Shown: positions 43,481 to 54,003, counted from the stretch's first letter. The stretch: 64,000 nt of DNA from Adiantum capillus-veneris (GCA_014529385.2 CM043945.1:153389741-153453740); one strand, 5' to 3'. Program-made: numbers and translations. Notes: generated by a model from the letters alone, not told the origin.

Positions 43481-44960
43481 CTTTGCGATCACAAAGTTTT
43501 AAACCAAAGTCATACAAATGTATCTTCGTTGGCTATGGTACACGTGGAGAGATGGGCTATCATATCTAGCACCCCAAAATCTTATAAAATCAGTAGAAGT
43601 TTGGATTTCATATTGAATGATTTTAAGATGCATAACAAGTCTTTCAAAGAGGTAGAGTATAGGATAGTCAAATTGAAGGATGTTGCCTCATATTCAGTCA
43701 TAACTTGAAAGTCTAGTGAGGATTCTTCCATTAGCAATGTACTTGAGAGATAGTCGAGAGCATTAGTCAAGGATCGAGACACTCTTTTTGAGCCTCAAAT
43801 CCACATGAGCATTTTTACCTAGTCATAAATTATCTAACTAACTACAAGAAATCATGTTGTTTCCAAGAAGCCATGCAAATGCATGATCATGACAAGTTGG
43901 AGAAACAGATGCAATTAGAATACAATTTGATTTCCAATAATGAGACTTGTAATTGGTTGAGTTTCCTAAAGGGAAAACATCGCTACCTTGCAAATATGTT
44001 TACAAGAAGAGGTGTACGTCAGGATACTCAAAGAAGAGGTGTACGGGAGACCCAAAGCCTAAGTGCAAGGTAGAGCTATAGCTAAAGGTTTCATGTAGCA
44101 AAAAGGCATAGAATTTGATGAAATTTTCTGACCTGTGATTAGATGAATACTTTGCATCTGAGGAGTGCACCATGTTATCATGTGAATTCAACAAGAGAGA
44201 TTTTTTAATGCAAACATTTTAGAAAAATTAATAGAGATGGACTAACAAAGGGGTTTTTAAATTTCATTTGGGGTAAAAATATGGGGTCTGACCGTCAGTT
44301 TATTCATTCAAACATGTTGAAAACAGAATCTTTGAACCCACGTTATATAGGGGGGTTCTTAATAGTAAAACCTCGAGCTTTGCATATGGTGTTTGGACTA
44401 GTAGCTATAGAGGACATGGAACTAGTCCAAATGAACTTGGAGTTTGCTCAAATTGATGTGAAGATAGCCAAAGAAGAGCTTGTGTGTAGACTCGAGAAAG
44501 CATTTGCAGTGGGGTTTGTGAGCTGTTTCATGGCTAACCCAAGCAAGAAACATTGAGAAGTAGTTAAAAAGATCCTCAAATACTTGAAAGATACGATGAG
44601 CAAGTTCTTATGCTTTGGTAACAATGAATCATCCCTGGTTGGATACTAAATTTAGATTATCCACGGAATGTAGACAGCAAGAACCACATTCAAAGGTACG
44701 GTGAGCAAGTGCTCATGCTTTGGGAACAATGAATCATCCTTGCTTGGATATTAGACGTAGATGATGTAGACTTCTTATTTAGCTATATTAAGAGGTCTAC
44801 ATTTGGCTAAATTTTCATATTTATTGGAGGGTGTAGATTCCGAATTGTACGTCCTCTTCTACTAGAGAGGTTGAGTGAGTTGCAAAATCACATGCCAACA
44901 AGGAAGCTGAATCGCAATAAACTGGGACTTTCCAAAACAAGCTACAATATTTACAACAAG
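43481..44960 (+). pseudogene. Copia-A, right part: post-integrase, reverse transcriptase, RNase H remnants
   Basis: It opens SQSFKPKSYKCIFVGYGTRG then EMGYHI, the direct continuation of the left part at 24250. The reverse transcriptase start is at 43873-44073: AMQMHDHDKLEKQMQLEYNL, ISNNETCNW.., LKGKHRYL, then VRETQSLSAR. Next come KGFM.QKGIEFDEIF and, at 44281-44556, VFGLVAIEDMELVQMNL. A jump to VGFVSCFMANPSKKH shows that ~130 residues of palm, including the YVDD box, are deleted. It ends KKILKYLKDTMSKFLCFGNN with a tandem duplication and weak RNase H traces to ~44.95 kb. Confidence 0.85.
44590..44792. repeat. 105-bp tandem duplication in Copia-A
   Basis: GATACGATGAGCAAGTTCT at 44590 and GGTACGGTGAGCAAGTGCT at 44695 begin two copies. 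Both continue ATGCTTTGG-AACAATGAATC, then TTGGATA. The period is 105 bp, in frame. Confidence 0.85.
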
Positions 44961-46920
44961 CTTTTTAGTAATGCCCAATGTATTGTTCGAAATTAATGTT
45001 GCTAAAAAAAAATACGACCAAATGTTTTCGTTTTCAATGGTCTGAAATCAGAAATCTTTGAACCTGAGCGTAATTTTTGAACAACACTAACTAAGAACTA
45101 TTGTATGATTGCATGATTGCAAGGAGAGAGAGGTTCTTGGTGAATTGGTATGTCAAGGAATACACGTATGAAGATTCCATAACAAGGGTGTGTAGTATAT
45201 CTTATCATCTTGTACAAGGTTAGCCTTAAGGAACTTTGCAATCATGGATGTACAAAAGAGGAATAATGTTTGCATGAAAGTGAAACATGCAAGTTGTTTC
45301 TTGCAACCCAAGGCTGAGAAGGACACATCCTTATTTTTCTACACATTTAGCATGATTGGTAACATCAAAAAATCTCATCATTGAAGAATCTTTTCAATGA
45401 TTATTTTTCAGGGTTGCTCAAAAGCCTTCAAGGAAAAAGACCATACAATTCTTGAGGCTACTCTTTGCTTAGACGATATTGCAATCACAAGCGTGCTTTT
45501 AAGCACAATTGCAAGTGTTTCAAAGCTCTAAAAATCTTCCATAATTATCATGCTCTTTGATAGCCTTCACCGGCCAATTGACTCTTTACAAGACAATTAA
45601 CCATTTTGAACTCCTTTTGTATAGATTAAAGCAATAAATTGTGTGCTTTCATATTCTATTTAGTGTTGAAATAACCTTTATTTCTCTTTCCTCTTTAGGC
45701 CTTGATTGATTGAATTGATACTAATGCATAAGCATGAAAATGTTCTAGATGTTGACTCAAATAAATCACCTTTAGATCTATTCCCGTGACACGGAATTTG
45801 CTAACACATTAGATGATCTTCCATAAGATAGGTCTCTATGGGCCTTTAGATAGTCCTACTAGGTCATCACACATCAATTTTACTAATCGTACGTACGCTG
45901 AATCTGAGTGGGGTAGTAATATTTGGAGGTATACTGAATCTAATCTATTTGCGGGCATATTTTCTCGTATGTGGAATCTAGCCTATATGTAGCTAGATTT
46001 ACTCTAATCCTCATCAAGCTAGATTCAAATTCATAGATCCAAATAGGGCACCCAAATCTTTCTTTGGGTGACCCTACCAAACACAATTCTACATGGCATG
46101 GATTACGCACAAGAGCTAGAGATTACATTCACCTAGAACAATCTAGGGAGAAATTTGATGTTGATAAGTGACCGTGAAAAAGGGGTTGAAATTCATCCTC
46201 CACGTGTTGTTCGGCACATTGCCAACTTAGAGCCTGTTTTACCACGTTTGTACTTGTGGTGCCTTTGGTGAGAGACTCTTGAATTTGTGTTAACCAAATC
46301 AGGATGAATCTTATATCCTTGAAGACGCTCTAAGGGGCCACCCCAAGGTTGATACAAACACAGCACATGCGGTATCATACTCAACTATTGCAAATTGCAC
46401 TATAAAAAGTAGTACATCTTGTTATTCTTTTCATGGGGACGAGGACACCTTGAAAGGCAAACCACATATGACAAGGAGTGCGGATAAGAGAGAGAGGAGG
46501 GGTAAAGTGCAAAGTAGTAGGAAAGTGCCTAGGGTAGTGCAAGAGAAAATGAGGCCTATGATGAAGACTTCTCCTCAACCACACCACCTCAAGGCTCATG
46601 CTTGTACTCATTTGAGGACTAGGACATTCTGTGGAAAGAAAGATGTGAGTGCACTAGTCAAATTTTGAATCAAAAAGGGAGAATGTGACATATCTCTAAT
46701 GGGAAAATAATGTGCAATACTAAGTACTACAAACCCTCTTAGTAAGCCCTAGATCATGGACAAATCTAGCATGTGAGGCTACTATAGGAAGATTCCTCTC
46801 GGATATTTCAAAAATCTTGAAAAGCTCCCCAAGTTCTTGGATGGAAGAGAGAGAGTAAAGGGAGGAAGGAGGGAGAAATGGAGTCAAATTGGGTGTACAC
46901 ATTCAACAATGATATCAATT
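44961..46920. other. Unresolved sequence downstream of Copia-A
   Basis: A Copia-A 3' LTR is expected in the first kilobase but has no recognised partner. A small inverted repeat (GGGCACCCAAA with TTTGGGTGACCC, about 46046-46076) is present. The frames at 46193-46668 have no domain. Confidence 0.3.
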
Positions 46921-47009
46921 TTTTAGCGCACCACCTAGCTACCTCCCAACAAAAGTAAAGGGCAATGACAAAAAGTGAGTTGGAGATAGAGGGCTACATC
47001 GTTGGAACA

Positions 47010-47822
47010 TAACGTATTTATCTCTTAGCTAATTGGAGAGGAAGAAGAAAGTTATTAGCGTAGATTTGCGAAAAAAGCGTAAGGCTTAGTTATCAGTTAT
47101 CTGAACAAATAACTAAGGCTATGGTCACGCAAGGCATAGTTATCTGTAATTTTGACAGATAACTATGCCTCTTTCATGGTCACACGAAGCTTAGTAGGGT
47201 GCAGAGTAAAACTAAGACCATGCTTTTGGAACTATGTCGATTTCGGCATACTCGCACAACTATGCAAAAGAGTATTTTAATTCACCTGCTTGCTGCGCAG
47301 CTTTTGCAGGTTAAAGATATTAATTTAACGTTTTTGAGCGACGTGGAGGCAACCCAATGGCCCATGCGATCAGGCAGGTAGGCAGCGCCACGGTGTTTCC
47401 CCTCTCTCTCTCTCTCTCTCTACTCGGCACCTACTGGTGTGAGTGGCATCCTACTGCTTTACCTACAGGTGGCGGTTAGCACAGACTTCTTCACATCGCG
47501 TAACCACGAGACAGTTTGCTGCCGCTTTCTCTGTACTTGCAGGTGCATGGTTGCCCTTAGTTATCCATTACGGATAACTAAGCCCGTGTGACCACGCCCT
47601 AAGCCTCATTCTTGGTCGCATGCAAAAAGAAGCATTAAACGAGTTACTATGCTTATTTGGCATAGTTGGTAAGTTCAAGGCATAGTTGGAAAGATGAATG
47701 AATAAGTAAGCATCGTGTGAGCATGCAAGAGGCTTAGTTATTCATTTAATGTTTTGTTTGGACATAGTTAGCGTAGTTATCAATAATTGATAACTAAGCT
47801 TCGTGTGACCATAACCTAAATA
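47010..47822. repeat. Fold-back repeat region with repeated hairpin-forming modules
   Basis: A module of the form ATGGTCACACGAAGCTTAG then TTATC, a short gap and GATAA occurs on both strands. Direct copies are near 47120-47160 and 47175-47194; inverted copies are near 47570-47600 and 47794-47812, with degenerate ones near 47070-47105 and 47720-47760. Several modules are themselves palindromic (CATAGTTATCTG with CAGATAACTATG, 47134-47178). The whole could fold into a branched structure and looks like a MITE or nested MITEs. Termini and target duplication are not certain. Confidence 0.65.
47402..47421. repeat. (CT)n microsatellite
   Basis: About ten CT repeats inside the fold-back region. Confidence 0.9.
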
Positions 47823-48318
47823 TGTATGAAAATATGAAATTTTGATGAGTTTCTTTTTGAAAAAAACTACACCAACTATAAGTTTTTTAACTGCAACAAC
47901 ATAAATATACGCTATTGGAGCTTGAAATACCTGGAAATTCTTTTTGGAACTATATTAGATAGAGTAAAAAGTTACAAAACTACTCCCCCAAGGAGTAAGG
48001 GTATTGCTAGGGGATGCGTATTTATGCTTTTGTATTTTCCTCTTGCAAAATCGTAGAGACACATTAAGAGGTTCAATGACAAAATAGTTATCTCTACACA
48101 ACTAATATGCAATTTTTTGGTTGGTAGAATTTAGAAACAAGAACTTGTCCATAGGCCGTGTACAACAAGGTGATGTTCCCAAAGCACACACAATCATTAA
48201 TAAGGCATCTTCCTAGAAGCTACAACCTGAGAGAGGATGAAACATGAGGTTGAATGCTCGGAAGGGGAAGGCCTTGGATTGTTCAAGTTGGGGCGGTGAG
48301 TAGGGAGAGCAAGGTCAT

Positions 48319-48345
48319 TGTGTGTGTGTGTGTGTGTGTGTGTGT
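48319..48345. repeat. (TG)n microsatellite
   Basis: About thirteen TG repeats, followed 8 bases later by a G-rich tract. The minus-strand frame here (48552-48283) is low-complexity Pro/Leu/Ser/His and not a credible gene. Confidence 0.95.
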
Positions 48346-48352
48346 TTCGTTT

Positions 48353-48392
48353 GGGGGGCGCGGGGGGCGGGGGCGAGGAGGGAGGAGGGAGG
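48353..48392 (+). other. G-rich tract with G-quadruplex potential
   Basis: Six runs of three or more G (GGGGGG, GGGGGG, GGGGG, then GGG runs split by A) within 40 bases satisfy the common G3+N1-7 quadruplex pattern on the plus strand. Confidence 0.8.
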
Positions 48393-49477
48393 TACTAGAT
48401 GTGAAAAGGTAAAAGTGAGAAGAAGGTGGTGGGAGCCAAAAAAGGGCAAAGGAGAGGAAGGTGAGTGATAGTAGTAAGCGAAAGAGGGGAAAGTGATGGG
48501 CGCCTAAAGAGGAGGGGAGAAGAAGGCGTGGGTGAATGGGGAAGAGGCCCATTGATTGGCCTAAATAGTCGGCTTCCCTTTTTGACTACACATGCTCGCA
48601 CATATATACACACTATCTCCTTGATGCAACTTCTCTACTAACAACCCAATTTTTACATGCAAGTTTTGTGGACATAATTAGCCCACCCGTCATCATATTT
48701 GTTTGAGGATTGAGTCCTAAGATCCTCTTTGTATTCATTTAGTGCATATATTTTACCTCAATCGCACGCATGTGAGAAGCTATTCCAATGTGCCATCTTA
48801 CCCTATCTTACACAGGTAATGGGTGAGAGGGAATCAATGGCTCGTGTCTATTTCATACGATCTGGGCCGTCCAATATACTTTTTGTGTATTTGAAAAATA
48901 GTTAAATTCGAGTGCACAAAACTTGTAAATTTAGGTGGCAGTGCAAGATCGATGGCCCACGATGCCCTGACTCTTCGAAATTGAGATGCCTCTCACCCAC
49001 GCCCCTATGAGGTAGTGAGATAGTGCTGAGGGGGCAGTGTTTGGGAAAAACGTGTCTTAGCTTAATATCGTGTCGTTTTCAATTTTAAAAATGCAAGAGA
49101 AATTTTGCTCCAGAATAGAGAAAAATAGTGTAAAAACCCAAAAAAAAAAACCTGATTTTCTAAATTTTCCTTTTAGCAAATCCAAGGAAAGGAAGGGAGA
49201 TATGATTTTTCCGGAACACTGTGAGGGGGGAAATGAAGGCAAACCGTTCACGTTTCTTTCAAGGAAAGGGGACCTAGCCTACCTCTAAAGTGCATCGAGG
49301 AGCACATCAAGTTAACGGTGAGATATGACTCCTTGCATTGTCATGACCGTAATGGTCAACTGCAAAGGTTTTGGGGGTTAGCCAAGAAGATCATGATCGT
49401 GAGGCAATAACAAGTTTAAGATACAAAAGGAGGGCCACGGCTCATGAGACCGTTAACCTTGGGCACTCTCTTCCTCA

Positions 49478-49771
49478 AGGGTGGACTTAGGTTAACACTT
49501 CAATTTTTTTTTTGAAAAGGATGTTCTATCTAGGACACACATGTGTGTGTGTAGCAATCTAGTTTTAAGCTACACACACACTCCCGTCCTAGATAGAACA
49601 TCCTTTTCAAATTTGTAAAAATTTTGAAAAAGATGTTCTATCTAGGAAGGTTGTGTGTGTGTGTAGCAATCTAGCAAGGATGGACTTAGATTAACACTTC
49701 AAAAAAAATAATTGAAAAGGATGTTCTATCTAGGACGTGTGTGTGTGTGTGTGGGGCAATCTAGTTTTAAG
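49478..49771. repeat. Direct repeat pair enclosing a 26-bp-arm palindrome with (TG)n
   Basis: A ~90-bp unit (GGACTTAG-TTAACACTTCAA, then GAAAAGGATGTTCTATCTAG, a TG run and GCAATCTAGTTTTAAG) occurs at 49478-49569 and 49676-49771. Between them, 49576-49601 is an exact reverse complement of 49511-49536 (26 bases), so these two could form a hairpin with a 39-base loop. A third forward copy of GATGTTCTATCTAGGA starts near 49632. Confidence 0.9.
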
Positions 49772-49928
49772 TGGAATGTGGACTTAAAAAAATCGGGGGA
49801 CAATCCAAAGGTGGTTAGAGCAGGCACATGCAGCATGCAAAGATGATTACAACGTGCTAACGACTTGGAGGTTCGTGTTGTGCTATTGATAGGTTGGATA
49901 GAAAGCAGCCTTGTCACTTGCCAAGCCA

Positions 49929-49966
49929 TCTCTCTCTCTCTCTCCCTCTCCCCCCCCCCCCCCCCG
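49929..49966. repeat. (CT)n followed by poly-C
   Basis: CT repeats grade into a run of about sixteen C. The open frames across it (Ser-Leu-Pro runs) are artefacts. Confidence 0.9.
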
Positions 49967-50399
49967 CTAGTGCTAGGTAGCCCCAATCTCCTCCTCTACT
50001 TAGCGTTGTTACCTTTGTTCAGCACCCCATCGCACAAAAAAGAGCATCTCCTGATCGTTAAGGGCCTCCACACTTTGCTCTTTATCGAAGCCTCCAACCT
50101 TCTACAACGAGATTCAACCCATTTTCTGGCTCTCCAAAGCAAAAGAGAGCCAAACATTGCATCAATAGTGAATAAGCTATAATGAATTAGTTACCGTTGA
50201 GCTTTCTTTTCTATAAGGTAGGGAAAGGGACGAAAAGCCAAGCGCTTCTGTTATGTACTCAAGTTGTTAGATTCTTCTTATTCCATCATATCTTGAAGGC
50301 CTGGAACTCCTCTCACATATTGTGACATTTGCAAAAAAAATGATTGCCTCTGCATCATTTATGTTAGTGTGTCCAAAGCTACATTAAGAATAAGATATA

Positions 50400-50881
50400 G
50401 AGACATTGAGACACTATGAAGAGCCCTTCAGATTGTCCAGCTTTTTGTCACTGCCTCCGAATCTATGTACACTGCTGAGAAATCTAAATCGATATCTCTC
50501 TCAAAAAGTAACACCTTCGACTCTGCGGAATGGTTTGGAGAGGTAATAGGCAAGGGCACTGTATTTGGACACCTTGGTGCTCCACTTAGGGTGGGCATTA
50601 CAGATAAGCAGAGAATTGACTGGATCTTAGCTAAAGTCAATGACAAAATGAGAAGATGGAAGTGTGTGCTCCTCCCCTTCCATAGTAGAATCACAGTGAG
50701 CAATGCTCACATGATGCCGTACATCTCATTTGTATCGCCGTTGATTCAAATGAGCAAATCCAATTGGAAAGAATTCTTGAAGCCTATCAAGCTTTTTGAA
50801 TGGAAAAGTAACATGAAGGCCACAACCCGTTACCAGTGGGTGAGATGGGAATAGGTAGCAAGACCTAAGAAGCAGGGCGAC
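50400..50881 (+). pseudogene. LINE ORF2 fragment, C-terminal part of reverse transcriptase domain
   Basis: The frame 50465-50854 reads SISLSKSNTFDSAEW, then FGHLGAPLRVGITDKQRIDW and ILAKVNDKMRRWKCVLLPFH then SRITVSNAHMMPYISFV. This is the segment after the catalytic palm of plant non-LTR retrotransposons, in which 'YLG(V/A)PL' is followed by 'W...LS..GR...I..V...IP.Y'. Upstream, RALQIVQLFVTASESMYT fits the preceding region. It ends WVRWE, stop, VARPKKQGD, where the solo LTR begins. The remainder lies at 51622-53017. Confidence 0.85.
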
Positions 50882-51616
50882 TGTTAAGGATGGAGCCTGA
50901 TTTACCCCTTATAATTTTTTGTATTAAAAATGCACATTTGTAAGGCCCCCATTATGAGGAGATGCCATCGTGCGTGAAGAAAAACCACTCTCCGAGAACC
51001 AAAATTTTCACAGCCAGTCTCCAGCTTTTCGCCAAAATAATCCTTTTTGTTGGAATATTATGACCGGACGACGCTCGACAAGTGGTCGTAAAACGGCCGA
51101 TCGGTTGGCCAGTGATCGGAAGTTAGTGGCCAGTGGCCTATGGCCGAATTCAATGGCCAGTGGTCGATTTCAAGATGGACTTGTCTTCTCAAGGGCGGCC
51201 ACAGATATGCGCATTGGAGAGTCCAAGTGGGATTTGTCAACACAAGGGCGGCGACACAGAGCTGCCTCTCATGAGAGAGGGCATCCCTTTTGGCCTATAA
51301 AAGGAGGCATCTTCTACACACAAAAACGGATTGTGAAGCATTGTGGTGCATTGTGAAGTTGATGTGAGGTGGTGAGAGTGAAGCAAGGCAGGATCTCCAA
51401 AAGGGTATAATCCTTTTGTAGTCTACTTCTTGTTTTGAAGTACTATAGACATTGAGTGGCTGCTTTCTTGTAGATGTAGCCCACATTGGGTGAACCACAT
51501 ATATCATGTGCGCTCTCTCTCTCTCTCTACTCTATAAGATCTCATGTGCAAAAATTATCTCTCTCCATGAAGTAAACTACTCAATCATCTACCTAGCTAC
51601 GTCATATTTCCTAGCA
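50882..51616 (+). mobile_element. Solo LTR (735 bp) inserted in the LINE
   Basis: It begins TGTTAAGGATGG and ends CCTAGCA, flanked by a perfect 5-bp duplication GCGAC (50877-50881 and 51617-51621). CCTATAAAAGG (51294-51304) is a strong TATA box in the plus orientation. Removing it joins PKKQGD to MGITDPMIHEEALCVK in one frame of the LINE, confirming both ends. No internal retrotransposon sequence remains, so it is a solo LTR left by recombination between two LTRs. The 128-codon frame inside (50970-51356) is not a gene. The orientation is inferred from TATA. Confidence 0.93.
51294..51304 (+). promoter_or_regulatory. TATA box in solo LTR
   Basis: CCTATAAAAGG about 410 bases into the LTR is a near-consensus plant TATA element. 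CT-rich sequence downstream (51511-51527) lies in what would be the R-U5 part. Confidence 0.6.
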
Positions 51617-51845
51617 GCGACATGGGGATTACTGACCCTATGATTCATGAAGAAGCTTTGTGTGTCAAACTCGTGGTTTCTTTGATGAACCAGAAACAAG
51701 AGTGGGCTATTATGGCATGGGATCTGATGGACAACGCAAAGATTTCCTCGAGAGGGGCATATGGAAGATGTCCACGGTGCCGGACAAGATTCTTGCACCT
51801 TGTTGGACCTCCCTCAAGCTTGGTGGCTATAGAGGGAAACTAGTG

Positions 51846-52122
51846 TGGAAGTGTAACAAAGAAGCTTCAACTTTAAATTGGGGAGAGAATTTCACGTACT
51901 TCAAGGATTCCTCCCAAAACCGGTCCCCAAGGCATTCCAAACTTGGAAGGGGCTCCTTGGACCCTTTTTGGAGGAAAACTAGCATGGAAGTGTAACAAAG
52001 AAGCTTCAACTTTAAATTGGGGAGAGAATTTCATGTACTTCAAGGGTTCCTCCCACAATTGGTCCCCAAGGATTTCCAAACTTGAAAGGGGTTCCCCCTT
52101 TTTGGATGGAAGTTGCATGACA
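51846..52122. repeat. 139-bp tandem duplication in the LINE
   Basis: TGGAAGTGTAACAAAGAAGC starts copies at 51846 and 51985. Both continue AATTGGGGAGAGAATTTCA, then TGGTCCCCAAGG or CGGTCCCCAAGG. Confidence 0.9.
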
Positions 52123-52556
52123 AGTGAGCAATAAAGGAATCTAATAAGTGTTCGCATCTCTCGGATGACAAAAGTTGTTGCTTAAAGGATGGGGAGCACA
52201 TGGTGATAAAACATAAATTGAGGATCTTCAAAAGGCTTCTCGTTAGTAGAATCTTGGGAGTACTGACATCCGCATGTCCTATTGTATGTGGATCATAAAT
52301 AGATTGAAGAGCTTGGCATTGGTCGAAAGACAAAGTGTTTTCGCTTCCCAAGACCCAATGTACATGTAATCTGCTAGTGTACCAAGATGATTTGTCTGTC
52401 CCACTCAATAGAATATGCAAGAAAAACTACGTAGAAGAATGTTGGTAAAAGAGGGTGTCTACCATCTGGGAGACTAAAGGGCCTGATTTCATGAAGGTAT
52501 TCATCTGGAAGGTGTTGTGGGGATGTTTGCCCATTGGGGTTAAGGTGCAAGCTAGA

Positions 52557-52792
52557 GGTCTTGGCTCAAGCACTTTCTGAGGCTACAGGTCAGCCTTGGA
52601 AGACCTCCTCCATTTGTTATACAAGTGTCCTACTTTGTGGGATTTAGTTGCCAGAGTGAGTAGGTGGGTAAGAAGGTCTTGGCTCAAGAACTTTCTCAGG
52701 CTGCAGGTCAGCCTTGGAAGACCCCCTCCATTTGTTATACAAGAGCAATACTTCGCGGGGTTTAGCCTCCAGAGTGTGTAAGTGGGTAAGAA
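52557..52792. repeat. 118-bp tandem duplication in the LINE
   Basis: GGTCTTGGCTCAAG starts copies at 52557 and 52675. Both carry CAGGTCAGCCTTGGAAGACC, CCTCCATTTGTTATACAAG and CCAGAGTG, then GTGGGTAAGAAGG. Confidence 0.9.
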
Positions 52793-53217
52793 GGACTTAG
52801 AAGATCACCTTTTCTACGGATGACCATTTTGAGAGGGCGTGGTATCCAAAGCCATGCCGGTATGATATGCACTCAAATGATCAGATTCTGCTACCTGAAC
52901 CAAGTATGGAAGTCCAGGAACCTTCAAGTCTTTGAGGGCAAACTAGAGATATCTCTCTTCAATGATATTGTGCTATCAAGCATTGAGATTATTCACATAA
53001 TAGAAGCAAGAAGGTAGGTAGCGGACAAAGATGAAGGATGGATGCATACTTTGAGTTGTTTAGAACACCGAAGAGGTTAGGAGTTAATCATCTGGTAGGT
53101 ATTATGTGTATAAGTCTCTGATGGACTCTAGCCCCTTCAAGGCACATGTTGTTCTTGAGGGCTATTGTATTCTTATTGGGTGAATATGAATTATCTCAAC
53201 TCACAATTGTGACTATG

Positions 53218-53229
53218 AAAAAAAAAAAA
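53218..53229 (+). other. A12 run, possible LINE poly(A) tail
   Basis: Twelve consecutive A about 200 bases after the end of the LINE coding remnant, in the right orientation for the element's 3' tail. No target duplication was identified. Confidence 0.4.
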
Positions 53230-53428
53230 GATATGGAGACATAAAAAATACATCATCAAAAAACATAGAGAGGAGTGAAACAAGGATGTCGGATCTTCAA
53301 GAACACCATGGAAGTTGCTAAGTTTACAGAGGTAATCCAAGAAAGCAAAGGGACCATCATTGCCATTGGGAAACATATGGACTTTGATGAGTGGCACATG
53401 ACTCTAGGTTCCATAATGATTGATCCGT

Positions 53429-53690
53429 ATCAATGAGGACCCATTGTTTATTGTGGGGTGGCTTCCCTTTCAGCTGATGTATCTACAAACATTTGAAGAT
53501 GTCATGGCTCGTGACGAGCGTAGCAAGAATTTGTAATTCTACGATCTTGCTTCTATGTATCAATGAGGACTCATCCTTTATTCTGGGGTGGCTTCCCTTT
53601 CAATTGATGTATCTACAAACATTTGAAGATGTCATGGCTCGTGACGAGCATGTCATGAATTTGTAATTTTACGATCTTGCTTATATAATC
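53429..53690. repeat. 130-bp tandem duplication
   Basis: TATCAATGAGGAC(C/T)CAT starts copies at 53429 and 53559. Both include GGGGTGGCTTCCCTTTCA, ATCTACAAACATTTGAAG and GTCATGGCTCGTGACGAGC. Outside any recognised element. Confidence 0.92.
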
Positions 53691-53940
53691 TACTCACCAT
53701 TGTGAGTTTTGAGGAAAAAAAGGGAGTGAAACTAGGCATTTGTTTGAAAATGGCGTATCTACAAGCTTATCAATTTTACAAAAAAGACCCGATCTCTTAA
53801 CCCTCCCTTTGTAAATGGAAATACTCCCCCTCATAATTTGTTGGAATGAGATAAGAAGAGAAATTCAGAGATACAATTTCCATTTACATAATGTGATGGG
53901 TATTAGGACTCATCACGATACCAAGTTTCAAAATAGCCAA

Positions 53941-54003
53941 GTTTTGTTGTGACGAGCTTCATGATATGTTAGCCAGTTTTGTTGTGACGAGCTTCATGAT
54001 ATG
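53941..54003. repeat. 34-bp tandem duplication
   Basis: GTTTTGTTGTGACGAGCTTC and then ATGATATG is repeated twice, about 34 bases apart. Confidence 0.9.

Larger units (their letters stand above)
51622..53017 (+). pseudogene. LINE ORF2 C-terminal fragment with zf-RVT-like region
   Basis: It begins MGITDPMIHEEALCVK, continuing the frame before the solo LTR, then runs W-A-I-M-A-W and, in other frames, GVWKMSTVPDKIL. After two local duplications it reads FIWKVLWGCLPIGVKVQARG, then ALEDLLHLLYKCPTLWDLVA (about 52590-52650). This is the zinc-finger-like domain at the end of plant LINE ORF2, with one Cys pair missing. The end is NQVWKSRNLQVFEGK (52905-52950), typical of the LINE C-terminus. There are many stops and frameshifts. 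Confidence 0.8.

Noticed and set aside
46046-46076. Inverted repeat GGGCACCCAAA / TTTGGGTGACCC as a MITE end or terminator
   Set aside because: The arms are adjacent, with no second terminus and no target duplication; more likely a chance hairpin.
48283-48613. Minus-strand Pro/Leu/Ser-rich frames
   Set aside because: Products of the G-rich tract and (TG)n microsatellite.
50970-51356. 128-codon frame
   Set aside because: It lies wholly inside the solo LTR, spans its TATA region and contains degenerate GGCCAGTGG repeats; not a gene.
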